Source: Anthopleura xanthogrammica
Taxonomy: Eukaryota; Cnidaria; Anthozoa; Actiniaria; Actiniidae
NCBI GenBank assembly: GCA_964019055.1
Contig: OZ025209.1
Span: forward strand, 7,679,071-7,743,070
Reading direction: 5' to 3'
Length of the DNA stretch: 64,000 nt
In this document: piece by piece, positions 21,201-32,681 of the stretch
Numbering within the stretch: position 1 is the first letter of the stretch
Layout: each line of letters opens with the position of its first letter
Made by a program: the position numbers and the translations under genes
The notes under the pieces: generated by a model
The model's database searches: none
What the model was told of the DNA's origin: nothing
Seen by the model: only the letters and a program-made list of their open reading frames with translations

Positions 21201-24200
21201 ACACCGTCAGCGAAAAACCTGGTTTTGAGAGCCAAAATGGCCATTTTTCAGTTTTTTGGGCTAAAAAGTTTTTTTTTCCAGCAAAACAGTGTTTTGGACA
21301 TCCAAAATGTGCTTTTCTCGGCCAAAACTTGCGTTTAGCAGTGAAAACGTCGTGTTTTGAGCGAAAGAAAATTCTCAGCAAATTTCAGATTTTCTCAGCA
21401 AAAAACAGTTTTTTTGACCAAAAAGCACCTTTACTCAGCCAAAAGCCCATTTTTTTTCGCTTAAAAGTCGTGTTTTTATCTCAAGAGGTATTTTCATGAG
21501 CAAAAAGTGGGGGTTTCAGCAAACAGGTCACACCGTCAGCGAAAAACCTGGTTTTGAGAGCCAAAATGGCCATTTTTCAGTTTTTTGGGCTAAAAAGTTT
21601 TTTCCCCCAGCAAAACAGTGTTTTGGACATCCAAAATGTGCTTTTCTCGGCCAAAACTTGCGTTTAGCAGTGAAAACGTCGTGTTTTGAGCAAAAGAAAA
21701 TTCTCAGCAAATTTCAGATTTTCTCAGCAAAAAACAGTTTTTTTGACCAAAAAGCACCTTTACTCAGCCAAAAGCGCATTTTTTTTCGCCAAAAAGTCGT
21801 GTTTTTATCTCAAGAGGTATTTTCATGAGCAAAAAGTGGGGGTTTCAGCAAACAGGTCACGCCGTCAGCGAAAAACCTGGTTTTGAGAGCCAAAATGGCC
21901 ATTTTTCAGTTTTTTGGGCTAAAAAGTTTTTTTTTCCAGCAAAACAGTGTTTTGGACATCCAAAATGTGCTTTTCTCGGCCAAAACTTGCGTTTAGCAGT
22001 GAAAACGTCGTGTTTTGAGCAAAAGAAAATTCTCAGCAAATTTCAGATTTTCTCAGCAAAAAACAGTTTTTTTGACCAAAAAGCACCTTTACTCAGCCAA
22101 AAGCGCATTTTTTTTCGCCAAAAAGTCGTGTTTTTATCTCAAGAGGTATTTTCATGAGCAAAAAGTGGGGGTTTCAGCAAACAGGTCACACCGTCAGCGA
22201 AAAACCTGGTTTTGAGAGCCAAAATGGCCATTTTTCAGTTTTTTGGGCTAAAAAGTTTTTTCCCCCAGCAAAACAGTGTTTTGGACATCCAAAATGTGCT
22301 TTTCTCGGCCAAAACTTGCGTTTAGCAGTGAAAACGTCGTGTTTTGAGCAAAAGAAAATTCTCAGCAACTTTCAGATTTTCTCAGCAAAAAACAGTTTTT
22401 TTGACCAAAAAGCACCTTTACTCAGCCAAAAGCGCATTTTTTTTTGCCAAAAAGTCGTGTTTTTATCTCAAGAGGTATTTTCATGAGCAAAAAGTGGGGG
22501 TTTCAGCAAACAGGTCACGCCGTCAGCGAAAAACCTGGTTTTGAGAGCCAAAATGGCCATTTTTCAGTTTTTTGGGCTAAAAAGTTTTTTTTCCCAGCAA
22601 AACAGTGTTTTGGACATTCAAAATGTGCTTTTCTCGGCCAAAACTTGCGTTTAGCAGTGAAAACGTCGTGTTTTGAGCAAAAGAAAATTCTCAGCAAATT
22701 TCAGATTTTCTCAGCAAAAAACAGTTTTTTTGACCAAAAAGCACCTTTACTCAGCCAAAACCGCATTTTTTTTCGCCAAAAAGTCGTGTTTTTATCTCAA
22801 GAGGTATTTTCATGAGCAAAAAGTGGGGGTTTCAGCAAACAGGTCACGCCGTCAGCGAAAAACCTGGTTTTGAGAGCCAAAATGGCCATTTTTCAGTTTT
22901 TTGGGCTAAAAAGTTTTTTTTTCCAGCAAAACAGTGTTTTGGACATCCAAAATGTGCTTTTCTCGGCCAAAACTTGCGTTTAGCAGTGAAAACGTCGTGT
23001 TTTGAGCAAAAGAAAATTCTCAGCAAATTTCAGATTTTCTCAGCAAAAAACAGTTTTTTGGACCAAAAAGCACCTTTACTCAGCCAAAAGCGCATTTTTT
23101 TTCGCCAAAAAGTCGTGTTTTTATCTCAAGAGGTATTTTCATGAGCAAAAAGTGGGGGTTTCAGCAAACAGGTCACGCCGTCAGCGAAAAACCTGGTTTT
23201 GAGAGCCAAAATGGCCATTTTTCAGTTTTTTGGGCTAAAAAGTTTTTTTTTCCAGCAAAACAGTGTTTTGGACATCCAAAATGTGCTTTTCTCGGCCAAA
23301 ACTTGCGTTTAGCAGTGAAAACGTCGTGTTTTGAGCAAAAGAAAATTCTCAGCAAATTTCAGATTTTCTCAGCAAAAAACAGTTTTTTTGACCAAAAAGC
23401 ACCTTTACTCAGCCAAAACCGCATTTTTTTTCGCCAAAAAGTCGTGTTTTTATCTCAAGAGGTATTTTCATGAGCAAAAAGTGGGGGTTTCAGCAAACAG
23501 GTCACGCCGTCAGCGAAAAACCTGGTTTTGAGAGCCAAAATGGCCATTTTTTCAGTTTTTTGGGCTAAAAAGTTTTTTTTCCAGCAAAACAGTGTTTTGG
23601 ACATCCAAAATGTGCTTTTCTCGGCCAAAACTTGCGTTTAGCAGTGAAAACGTCGTGTTTTGAGCAAAAGAAAATTCTCAGCAAATTTCAGATTTTCTCA
23701 GCAAAAAACAGTTTTTTGGACCAAAAAGCACCTTTACTCAGCCAAAACCCCATTTTTTTTCGCCAAAAAGTCGTGTTTTTATCTCAAGAGGTATTTTCAT
23801 GAGCAAAAAGTGGGGGTTTCAGCAAACAGGTCACGCTGTCAGCGAAAAACCTGGTTTTGAGAGCCAAAATGGCCATTTTTCAGTTTTTTGGGCTAAAAAG
23901 GTTTTTTTTCCAGCAAAACAGTGTTTTGGACATCCAAAATGTGCTTTTCTCGGCCAAAACTTGCGTTTAGCAGTGAAAACGTCGTGTTTTGAGCAAAAGA
24001 AAATTCTCAGCAAATTTCAGATTTTCTTAGCAAAAAACACCTTTTTTGACCAAAAAGCACCTTTACTCAGCCAAAACCGCATTTTTTTTCGCCAAAAAGT
24101 CGTGTTTTTATCTCAAGAGGTATTTTCATGAGCAAAAAGTGGGGGTTTCAGCAAACAGGTCACGCCGTCAGCGAAAAACCTGGTTTTGAGAGCCAAAATG

Positions 24201-24456
24201 GCCATTTTTCAGTTTTTTGGGCTAAAAAGTTTTTTTTCCCAGCAAAACAGTGTTTTGGACATCCAAAATGTGCTTTTCTCGGCCAAAACTTGCGTTTAGC
24301 AGTGAAAACGTCGTGTTTTGAGCAAAAGAAAATTCTCAGCAAATTTCAGATTTTCTCAGCAAAAAACAGTTTTTTTGACCAAAAAGCACCTTTACTCAGC
24401 CAAAACCGCATTTTTTTTCGCCAAAAAGTCGTGTTTTTATCTCAAGAGGTATTTTC

Positions 24457-25114
24457 ATGAGCAAAAAGTGGGGGTTTCAGCAAACAGGTCACGCCGTCAG
24501 CGAAAAACCTGGTTTTGAGAGCCAAAATGGCCATTTTTCAGTTTTTTGGGCTAAAAATTTTTTTTTCCCAGCAAAACAGTGTTTTGGACATCCAAAATGT
24601 GCTTTTCTCGGCCAAAACTTGCGTTTAGCAGTGAAAAAGTCGTGTTTTGAGCAAAAGAAAATTCTCAGCAAATTTCAGATTTTCTCAGCAAAAAACACCT
24701 TTTTTGTCCAAAAAGCACCTTTACTCAGCCAAAAGCGCATTTTTTTTCGCCAAAAAGTCGTGTTTTTATCTCAAGAGGTATTTTCATGAGCAAAAAGTGG
24801 GGGTTTCAGCAAACAGGTCACGCCGTCAGCGAAAAACCTGGTTTTGAGAGCCAAAATGGCCATTTTTCAGTTTTTTGGGCTAAAAAGTTTTTTTTTCCAG
24901 CAAAACAGTGTTTTGGACATCCAAAATGTGCTTTTCTCGGCCAAAACTTGCGTTTAGCAGTGAAAAAGTCGTGTTTTGAGCAAAAGAAAATTCTCAGCAA
25001 ATTTCAGATTTTCTCAGCAAAAAACACCTTTTTTGTCCAAAAAGCACCTTTACTCAGCCAAAAGCGCATTTTTTTTCGCCAAAAAGTCGTGTTTTTATCT
25101 CAAGAGGTGTTTTC
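24457..25114. repeat. Adjacent duplicated monomers with CACCTTTTTTGTCC
   Basis: Monomers 24457 and 24786 share C182A-type GAAAAAGTCG in place of GAAAACGTCG, the replacement CACCTTTTTTGTCC, and C279G. They differ in the T-tract (ATTTTTTTTTCCC versus GTTTTTTTTTCC). This is a recent single-unit duplication followed by private change. Confidence 0.8.
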
Positions 25115-27088
25115 ATGAGCAAAAAGTGGGGGTTTCAGCAAACAGGTCACGCCGTCAGCGAAAAACCTGGTTTTGAGAGCCAAAATGGCCATTTTTCAGT
25201 TTTTTGGGCTAAAAAGTTTTTTTTTCCAGCAAAACAGTGTTTTGGACATCCAAAATGTGCTTTTCTCGGCCAAAACTTGCGTTTAGCAGTGAAAACGTCG
25301 TGTTTTGAGCAAAAGAAAATTCTCAGCAAATTTCAGATTTTCTCAGCAAAAAACAGTTTTTTTGACCAAAAAGCACCTTTACTCAGCCAAAACCGCATTT
25401 TTTTTTGCCAAAAAGTCGTGTTTTTATCTCAAGAGGTATTTTCATGAGCAAAAAGTGGGGGTTTCAGCAAACAGGTCACGCCGTCATCGAAAAACCTGGT
25501 TTTGAGAGCCAAAATGGCCATTTTTCAGTTGTTTGGGCTAAAAAGTTTTTTTTCCCAGCAAAACAGTGTTTTGGACATCCAAAATGTGCTTTTCTCGGCC
25601 AAAACTTGCGTTTAGCAGTAAAAACGTCGTGTTTTGAGCAAAAAAAAATTCTCAGCAAATTTCAGATTTTCTCAGCAAGAAACAGTTTTTTTGACCAAAA
25701 AGCCTCTTTACTCAGCCAAAACCGCATTTTTTTTCGCCAAAAAGTCGTGTTTTTCTCTCAAGAGGTATTTTCATGAGCAAAAAGTGGGGGTTTCAGCAAA
25801 CAGGTCACACCGTCAGCGAAAAACCTGGTTTTGAGAGCCAAAATGGCCATTTTTCAGTTTTTTGGGCTAAAAAGTTTTTTTTTCCAGCAAAACAGTGTTT
25901 TGGACATCCAAAATGTGCTTTTCTCGGCCAAAACTTGCGTTTAGCAGTGAAAACGTCGTGTTTTGAGCAAAAGAAAATTCTCAGCAAATTTCAGATTTTC
26001 TCAGCAAAAAACAGTTTTTTTGACCAAAAAGCACCTTTACTCAGCCAAAACCGCATTTTTTTTCGCCAAAAAGTCGTGTTTTTATCTCAAGAGGTATTTT
26101 CATGAGCAAAAAGTGGGGGTTTCAGCAAACAGGTCACACCGTCAGCGAAAAACCTGGTTTTGAGAGCCAAAATGGCCATTTTTCAGTTTTTTGGGCTAAA
26201 AAGTTTTTTCCCCCAGCAAAACAGTGTTTTGGACATCCAAAATGTGCTTTTCTCGGCCAAAACTTGCGTTTAGCAGTGAAAACGTCGTGTTTTGAGCAAA
26301 AGAAAATTCTCAGCAAATTTCAGATTTTCTTAGCAAAAAACAGTTTTTTTGACCAAAAAGCACCTTTACTCAGCCAAAACCGCATTTTTTTTCGCCAAAA
26401 AGTCGTGTTTTTATCTCAAGAGGTATTTTCATGAGCAAAAAGTGGGGGTTTCAGCAAACAGGTCACGCCGTCAGCGAAAAACCTGGTTTTGAGAGCCAAA
26501 ATGGCCATTTTTCAGTTTTTTGGGCTAAAAAGTTTTTTCCCCCAGCAAAACAGTGTTTTGGACATCCAAAATGTGCTTTTCTCGGCCAAAACTTGCGTTT
26601 AGCAGGGAAAACGTCGTGTTTTGAGCAAAAGAAAATTCTCAGCAAATTTCAGATTTTCTCAGCAAAAAACAGTTTTTTTGACCAAAAAGCACCTTTACTC
26701 AGCCAAAACCGCATTTTTTTTCGCCAAAAAGTCGTGTTTTTATCTCAAGAGGTATTTTCATGAGCAAAAAGTGGGGGTTTCAGCAAACAGGTCACACCGT
26801 CAGCGAAAAACCTGGTTTTGAGAGCCAAAATGGCCATTTTTCAGTTTTTTGGGCTAAAAAGTTTTTTTTTCCAGCAAAACAGTGTTTTGGACATCCAAAA
26901 TGTGCTTTTCTCGGCCAAAACTTGCGTTTAGCAGTGAAAACGTCGTGTTTTGAGCTAAAGAAAATTCTCAGCAAATTTCAGATTTTCTCAGCAAAAAACA
27001 GTTTTTTTGACCAAAAAGCACCTTTACTCAGCCAAAACCGCATTTTTTTTCGCCAAAAAGTCGTGTTTTTATCTCAAGAGGTATTTTC

Positions 27089-30050
27089 ATGACCAAAAAG
27101 TGGGGGTTTCAGCAAACAGGTAACACCGTCAGCGAAAAACCTGGTTTTGAGAGCCAAAATGGCCATTTTTCAGTTTTTTGGGCTAAAAAGTTTTTTTTTC
27201 CAGCAAAACAGTGTTTTGGACATCCAAAATGTGCTTTTCTCGGCCAAAACTTGCGTTTAGCAGTGAAAACGTCGTGTTTTGAGCAAAAAAAAATTCTCAG
27301 CAAATTTCAGATTTTCTCAGCAAGAAACAGTTTTTTTGACCAAAAAGCCTCTTTACTCAGCCAAAACCGCATTTTTTTTCGCCAAAAAGTCGTGTTTTTA
27401 TCTCAAGAGGTATTTTCATGAGCAAAAAGTGGGGGTTTCAGCAAACAGGTCACACCGTCAGCGAAAAACCTGGTTTTGAGAGCCAAAATGGCCATTTTTC
27501 AGTTTTTTGGGCTAAAAAGTTTTTTTTTCCAGCAAAACAGTGTTTTGGACATCCAAAATGTGCTTTTCTCGGCCAAAACTTGCGTTTAGCAGTGAAAACG
27601 TCGTGTTTTGAGCAAAAGAAAATTCTCAGCAAATTTCAGATTTTCTCAGCAAAAAACAGTTTTTTTGACCAAAAAGCACCTTTACTCAGCCAAAACCGCA
27701 TTTTTTTTCGCCAAAAAGTCGTGTTTTTATCTCAGGAGGTATTTTCATGAGCAAAAAGTGGGGGTTTCAGCAAACAGGTCACACCGTCAGCGAAAAACCT
27801 GGTTTTGAGAGCCAAAATGGCCATTTTTCAGTTTTTTGGGCTAAAACGTTTTTTTTTTCCAGCAAAACAGTGTTTTGGACATCCAAAATGTGCTTTTCTC
27901 GGCCAAAACTTGCGTTTAGCAGTGAAAACGTCGTGTTTTGAGCAAAAGAAAATTCTCAGCAAATTTCAGATTTTCTCAGCAAGAAACAGTTTTTTTGACC
28001 AAAAAGCACCTTTACTCAGCCAAAACCGCATTTTTTTTCGCCAAAAAGTCGTGTTTTTATCTCAGGAGGTATTTTCATGAGCAAAAAGTGGGGGTTTCAG
28101 CAAACAGGTCACGCCGTCAGCGAAAAACCTGGTTTTGAGAGCCAAAATGGCCATTTTTCAGTTTTTTGGGCTAAAAAGTTTTTTTTTCCAGCAAAACAGT
28201 GTTTTGGACATCCAAAATGTGCTTTTCTCGGCCAAAACTTGCGTTTAGCAGTGAAAACGTCGTGTTTTGAGCAAAAAAAAATTCTCAGCAAATTTCAGAT
28301 TTTCTCAGCAAGAAACAGTTTTTTTGACCAAAAAGCCTCTTTACTCAGCCAAAACCGCATTTTTTTTCGCCAAAAAGTCGTGTTTTTATCTCAAGAGGTA
28401 TTTTCATGAGCAAAAAGTGGGGGTTTCAGCAAACAGGTCACACCGTCAGCGAAAAACCTGGTTTTGAGAGCCAAAATGGCCATTTTTCAGTTTTTTGGGC
28501 TAAAAAGTTTTTTTTTCCAGCAAAACAGTGTTTTGGACATCCAAAATGTGCTTTTCTCGGCCAAAACTTGCGTTTAGCAGTGAAAACGTCGTGTTTTGAG
28601 CAAAAGAAAATTCTCAGCAAATTTCAGATTTTCTCAGCAAAAAACAGTTTTTTTGACCAAAAAGCACCTTTACTCAGCCAAAACCGCATTTTTTTTCGCC
28701 AAAAAGTCGTGTTTTTATCTCAGGAGGTATTTTCATGAGCAAAAAGTGGGGGTTTCAGCAAACAGGTCACACCGTCAGCGAAAAACCTGGTTTTGAGAGC
28801 CAAAATGGCCATTTTTCAGTTTTTTGGGCTAAAAAGTTTTTTTTTCCAGCAAAACAGTGTTTTGGACATCCAAAATGTGCTTTTCTCGGCCAAAACTTGC
28901 GTTTAGCAGTGAAAACGTCGTGTTTTGAGCAAAAGAAAATTCTCAGCAAATTTCAGATTTTCTCAGCAAAAAACAGTTTTTTTGACCAAAAAGCACCTTT
29001 ACTCAGCCAAAACCGCATTTTTTTTCGCCAAAAAGTCGTGTTTTTATCTCAAGAGGTATTTTCATGAGCAAAAAGTGGGGGTTTCAGCAAACAGCTCACG
29101 CCGTCAGCGAAAAACCTGGTTTTGAGAGCCAAAATGGCCATTTTTCAGTTTTTTGGGCTAAAAAGTTTTTTTTTCCAGCAAAACAGTGTTTTGGACATCC
29201 AAAATGTGCTTTTCTCGGCCAAAACTTGCGTTTAGCAGTGAAAACGTCGTGTTTTGAGCAAAAAAAAATTCTCAGCAAATTTCAGATTTTCTCAGCAAGA
29301 AACAGTTTTTTTGACCAAAAAGCCTCTTTACTCAGCCAAAACCGCATTTTTTTTCGCCAAAAAGTCGTGTTTTTATCTCAAGAGGTATTTTCATGAGCAA
29401 AAAGTGGGGGTTTCAGCAAACAGGTCACACCGTCAGCGAAAAACCTGGTTTTGAGAGCCAAAATGGCCATTTTTCAGTTTTTTGGGCTAAAAAGTTTTTT
29501 TTTCCAGCAAAACAGTGTTTTGGACATCCAAAATGTGCTTTTCTCGGCCAAAACTTGCGTTTAGCAGTGAAAACGTCGTGTTTTGAGCAAAAGAAAATTC
29601 TCAGCAAATTTCAGATTTTCTCAGCAAAAAACAGTTTTTTTGACCAAAAAGCACCTTTACTCAGCCAAAACCGCATTTTTTTTCGCCAAAAAGTCGTGTT
29701 TTTATCTCAAGAGGTATTTTCATGAGCAAAAAGTGGGGGTTTCAGCAAACAGGTCACACCGTCAGCGAAAAACCTGGTTTTGAGAGCCAAAATGGCCATT
29801 TTTCAGTTTTTTGGGCTAAAAAGTTTTTTCCCCCAGCAAAACAGTGTTTTGGACATCCAAAATGTGCTTTTCTCGGCCAAAACTTGCGTTTAGCAGTGAA
29901 AACGTCGTGTTTTGAGCAAAAGAAAATTCTCAGCAAATTTCAGATTTTCTCAGCAAAAAACAGTTTTTTTGACCAAAAAGCACCTTTACTCAGCCAAAAC
30001 CGCATTTTTTTTCGCCAAAAAGTCGTGTTTTTATCTCAAGAGGTATTTTC
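27089..30050. repeat. Three tandem trimers (988, 987 and 987 bp), clearest higher-order repeat
   Basis: Trimers start at 27089, 28077 and 29064. In each, the first monomer carries the four-change haplotype G201A/A236G/A261C/C262T, and the second and third carry G37A. The second monomers 27418 and 28406 both end with A318G (CTCAGGAGG); 29393 does not. Third monomers differ: 27747 has a long T-tract and A236G, 28735 is plain, and 29722 has the CCCCC tract. Only 27089 has G37A in its first monomer, along with private ATGACC and GGTAACACC. The order of variants is kept over three copies, so this is a genuine 3-mer unit. Confidence 0.85.
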
Positions 30051-30379
30051 ATGAGCAAAAAGTGGGGGTTTCAGCAAACAGGTCACGCCGTCAGCGAAAA
30101 ACCTGGTTTTGAGAGCCAAAATGGCCATTTTTCAGTTTTTTGGGCTAAAAAGTTGTTTTTTCCAGCAAAACAGTGTTTTGGACATCCAAAATGTGCTTTT
30201 CTCGGCCAAAACTTGCGTTTAGCAGTGAAAACGTCGTGTTTTGAGCAAAAGAAAATTCTCAGCAAATTTCAGATTTTCTTAGCAAAAAACACCTTTTTTG
30301 ACCAAAAAGCACCTTTACTCAGCCAAAACCGCATTTTTTTTCGCCAAAAAGTCGTGTTTTTATCTCAAGAGGTATTTTC

Positions 30380-30707
30380 ATGAGCAAAAAGTGGGGTTTC
30401 AGCAAACAGGTCACACCGTCAGCGAAAAACCTGGTTTTGAGAGCCAAAATGGCCATTTTTCAGTTTTTTGGGCTAAAAAGTTTTTTCCCCCAGCAAAACA
30501 GTGTTTTGGACATCCAAAATGTGCTTTTCTCGGCCAAAACTTGCGTTTAGCAGTGAAAACGTCGTGTTTTGAGCAAAAGAAAATTCTCAGCAAATTTCAG
30601 ATTTTCTCAGCAAAAAACAGTTTTTTTGACCAAAAAGCACCTTTACTCAGCCAAAACCGCATTTTTTTTCGCCAAAAAGTCGTGTTTTTATCTCAAGAGG
30701 TATTTTC
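30380..30707. repeat. 328-bp monomer with one G lost from G5
   Basis: GTGGGGTTTC replaces GTGGGGGTTTC near 30391. It is one of the few off-length copies not due to the T/C tract. The monomer also has G37A and the CCCCC tract. Confidence 0.9.
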
Positions 30708-32681
30708 ATGAGCAAAAAGTGGGGGTTTCAGCAAACAGGTCATACCGTCAGCGAAAAACCTGGTTTTGAGAGCCAAAATGGCCATTTTTCAGTTTTTTGG
30801 GCTAAAAAGTTTTTTTTTCCAGCAAAACAGTGTTTTGGACATCCAAAATGTGCTTTTCTCGGCCAAAACTTGCGTTTAGCAGTGAAAACGTCGTGTTTTG
30901 AGCAAAAGAAAATTCTCAGCAAATTTCAGATTTTCTCAGCAAAAAACAGTTTTTTTGACCAAAAAGCACCTTTACTCAGCCAAAACCGCATTTTTTTTCG
31001 CCAAAAAGTCGTGTTTTTATCTCAAGAGGTATTTTCATGAGCAAAAAGTGGGGGTTTCAGCAAACAGGTCACACCGTCAGCGAAAAACCTGGTTTTGAGA
31101 GCCAAAATGGCCATTTTTCAGTTTTTTGGGCTAAAAAGTTTTTTCCCCCAGCAAAACAGTGTTTTGGACATCCAAAATGTGCTTTTCTCGGCCAAAACTT
31201 GCGTTTAGCAGTGAAAACGTCGTGTTTTGAGCAAAAGAAAATTCTCAGCAAATTTCAGATTTTCTCAGCAAAAAACAGTTTTTTTGACCAAAAAGCACCT
31301 TTACTCAGCCAAAACCGCATTTTTTTTCGCCAAAAAGTCGTGTTTTTATCTCAAGAGGTATTTTCATGAGCAAAAAGTGGGGGTTTCAGCAAACAGGTCA
31401 CGCTGTCAGCGAAAAACCTGGTTTTGAGAGCCAAAATGGCCATTTTTCAGTTTTTTGGGCTAAAAAGGTTTTTTTTCCAGCAAAACAGGGTTTTGGAAAT
31501 CCAAAATGTGCTTTTCTCGGCCAAAACTTGCGTTTAGCAGTGAAAACGTCGTGTTTTGAGCAAAAGAAAATTCTCAGCAAATTTCAGATTTTCTCAGCAA
31601 AAAACAGTTTTTTTGACCAAAAAGCACCTTTACTCAGCCAAAAGCGCATTTTTTTTCGCCAAAAAGTCGTGTTTTTATCTCAAGAGGTATTTTCATGAGC
31701 AAAAAGTGGGGGTTTCAGCAAACAGGTCACGCCGTCAGCGAAAAACCTGGTTTTGAGAGCCAAAATGGCCATTTTTCAGTTTTTTGGGCTAAAAAGTTTT
31801 TTTTTCCAGCAAAACAGTGTTTTGGACATCCAAAATGTGCTTTTCTCGGCCAAAACTTGCGTTTAGCAGTGAAAACGTCGTGTTTTGAGCAAAAGAAAAT
31901 TCTCAGCAAATTTCAGATTTTCTCAGCAAAAAACAGTTTTTTTGACCAAAAAGCACCTTTACTCAGCCAAAAGCGCATTTTTTTTCGCCAAAAAGTCGTG
32001 TTTTTATCTCAAGAGGTATTTTCATGAGCAAAAAGTGGGGGTTTCAGCAAACAGGTCACGCCGTCAGCGAAAAACCTGGTTTTGAGAGCCAAAATGGCCA
32101 TTTTTCAGTTTTTTGGGCTAAAAAGTTTTTTTTTCCAGCAAAACAGTGTTTTGGACATCCAAAATGTGCTTTTCTCGGCCAAAACTTGCGTTTAGCAGTG
32201 AAAACGTCGTGTTTTGAGCAAAAGAAAATTCTCAGCAAATTTCAGATTTTCTCAGCAAAAAACAGTTTTTTTGACCAAAAAGCACCTTTACTCAGCCAAA
32301 AGCGCATTTTTTTTCGCCAAAAAGTCGTGTTTTTATCTCAAGAGGTATTTTCATGAGCAAAAAGTGGGGGTTTCAGCAAACAGGTCACACTGTCAGCGAA
32401 AAACCTGGTTTTGAGAGCCAAAATGGCCATTTTTCAGTTTTTTGGGCTAAAAAGTTTTTTCCCCCAGCAAAACAGTGTTTTGGACATCCAAAATGTGCTT
32501 TTCTCGGCCAAAACTTGCGTTTAGCAGTGAAAACGTCGTGTTTTGAGCAAAAGAAAATTCTCAGCAAATTTCAGATTTTCTCAGCAAAAAACAGTTTTTT
32601 TGACCAAAAAGCACCTTTACTCAGCCAAAAGCGCATTTTTTTTCGCCAAAAAGTCGTGTTTTTATCTCAAGAGGTATTTTC

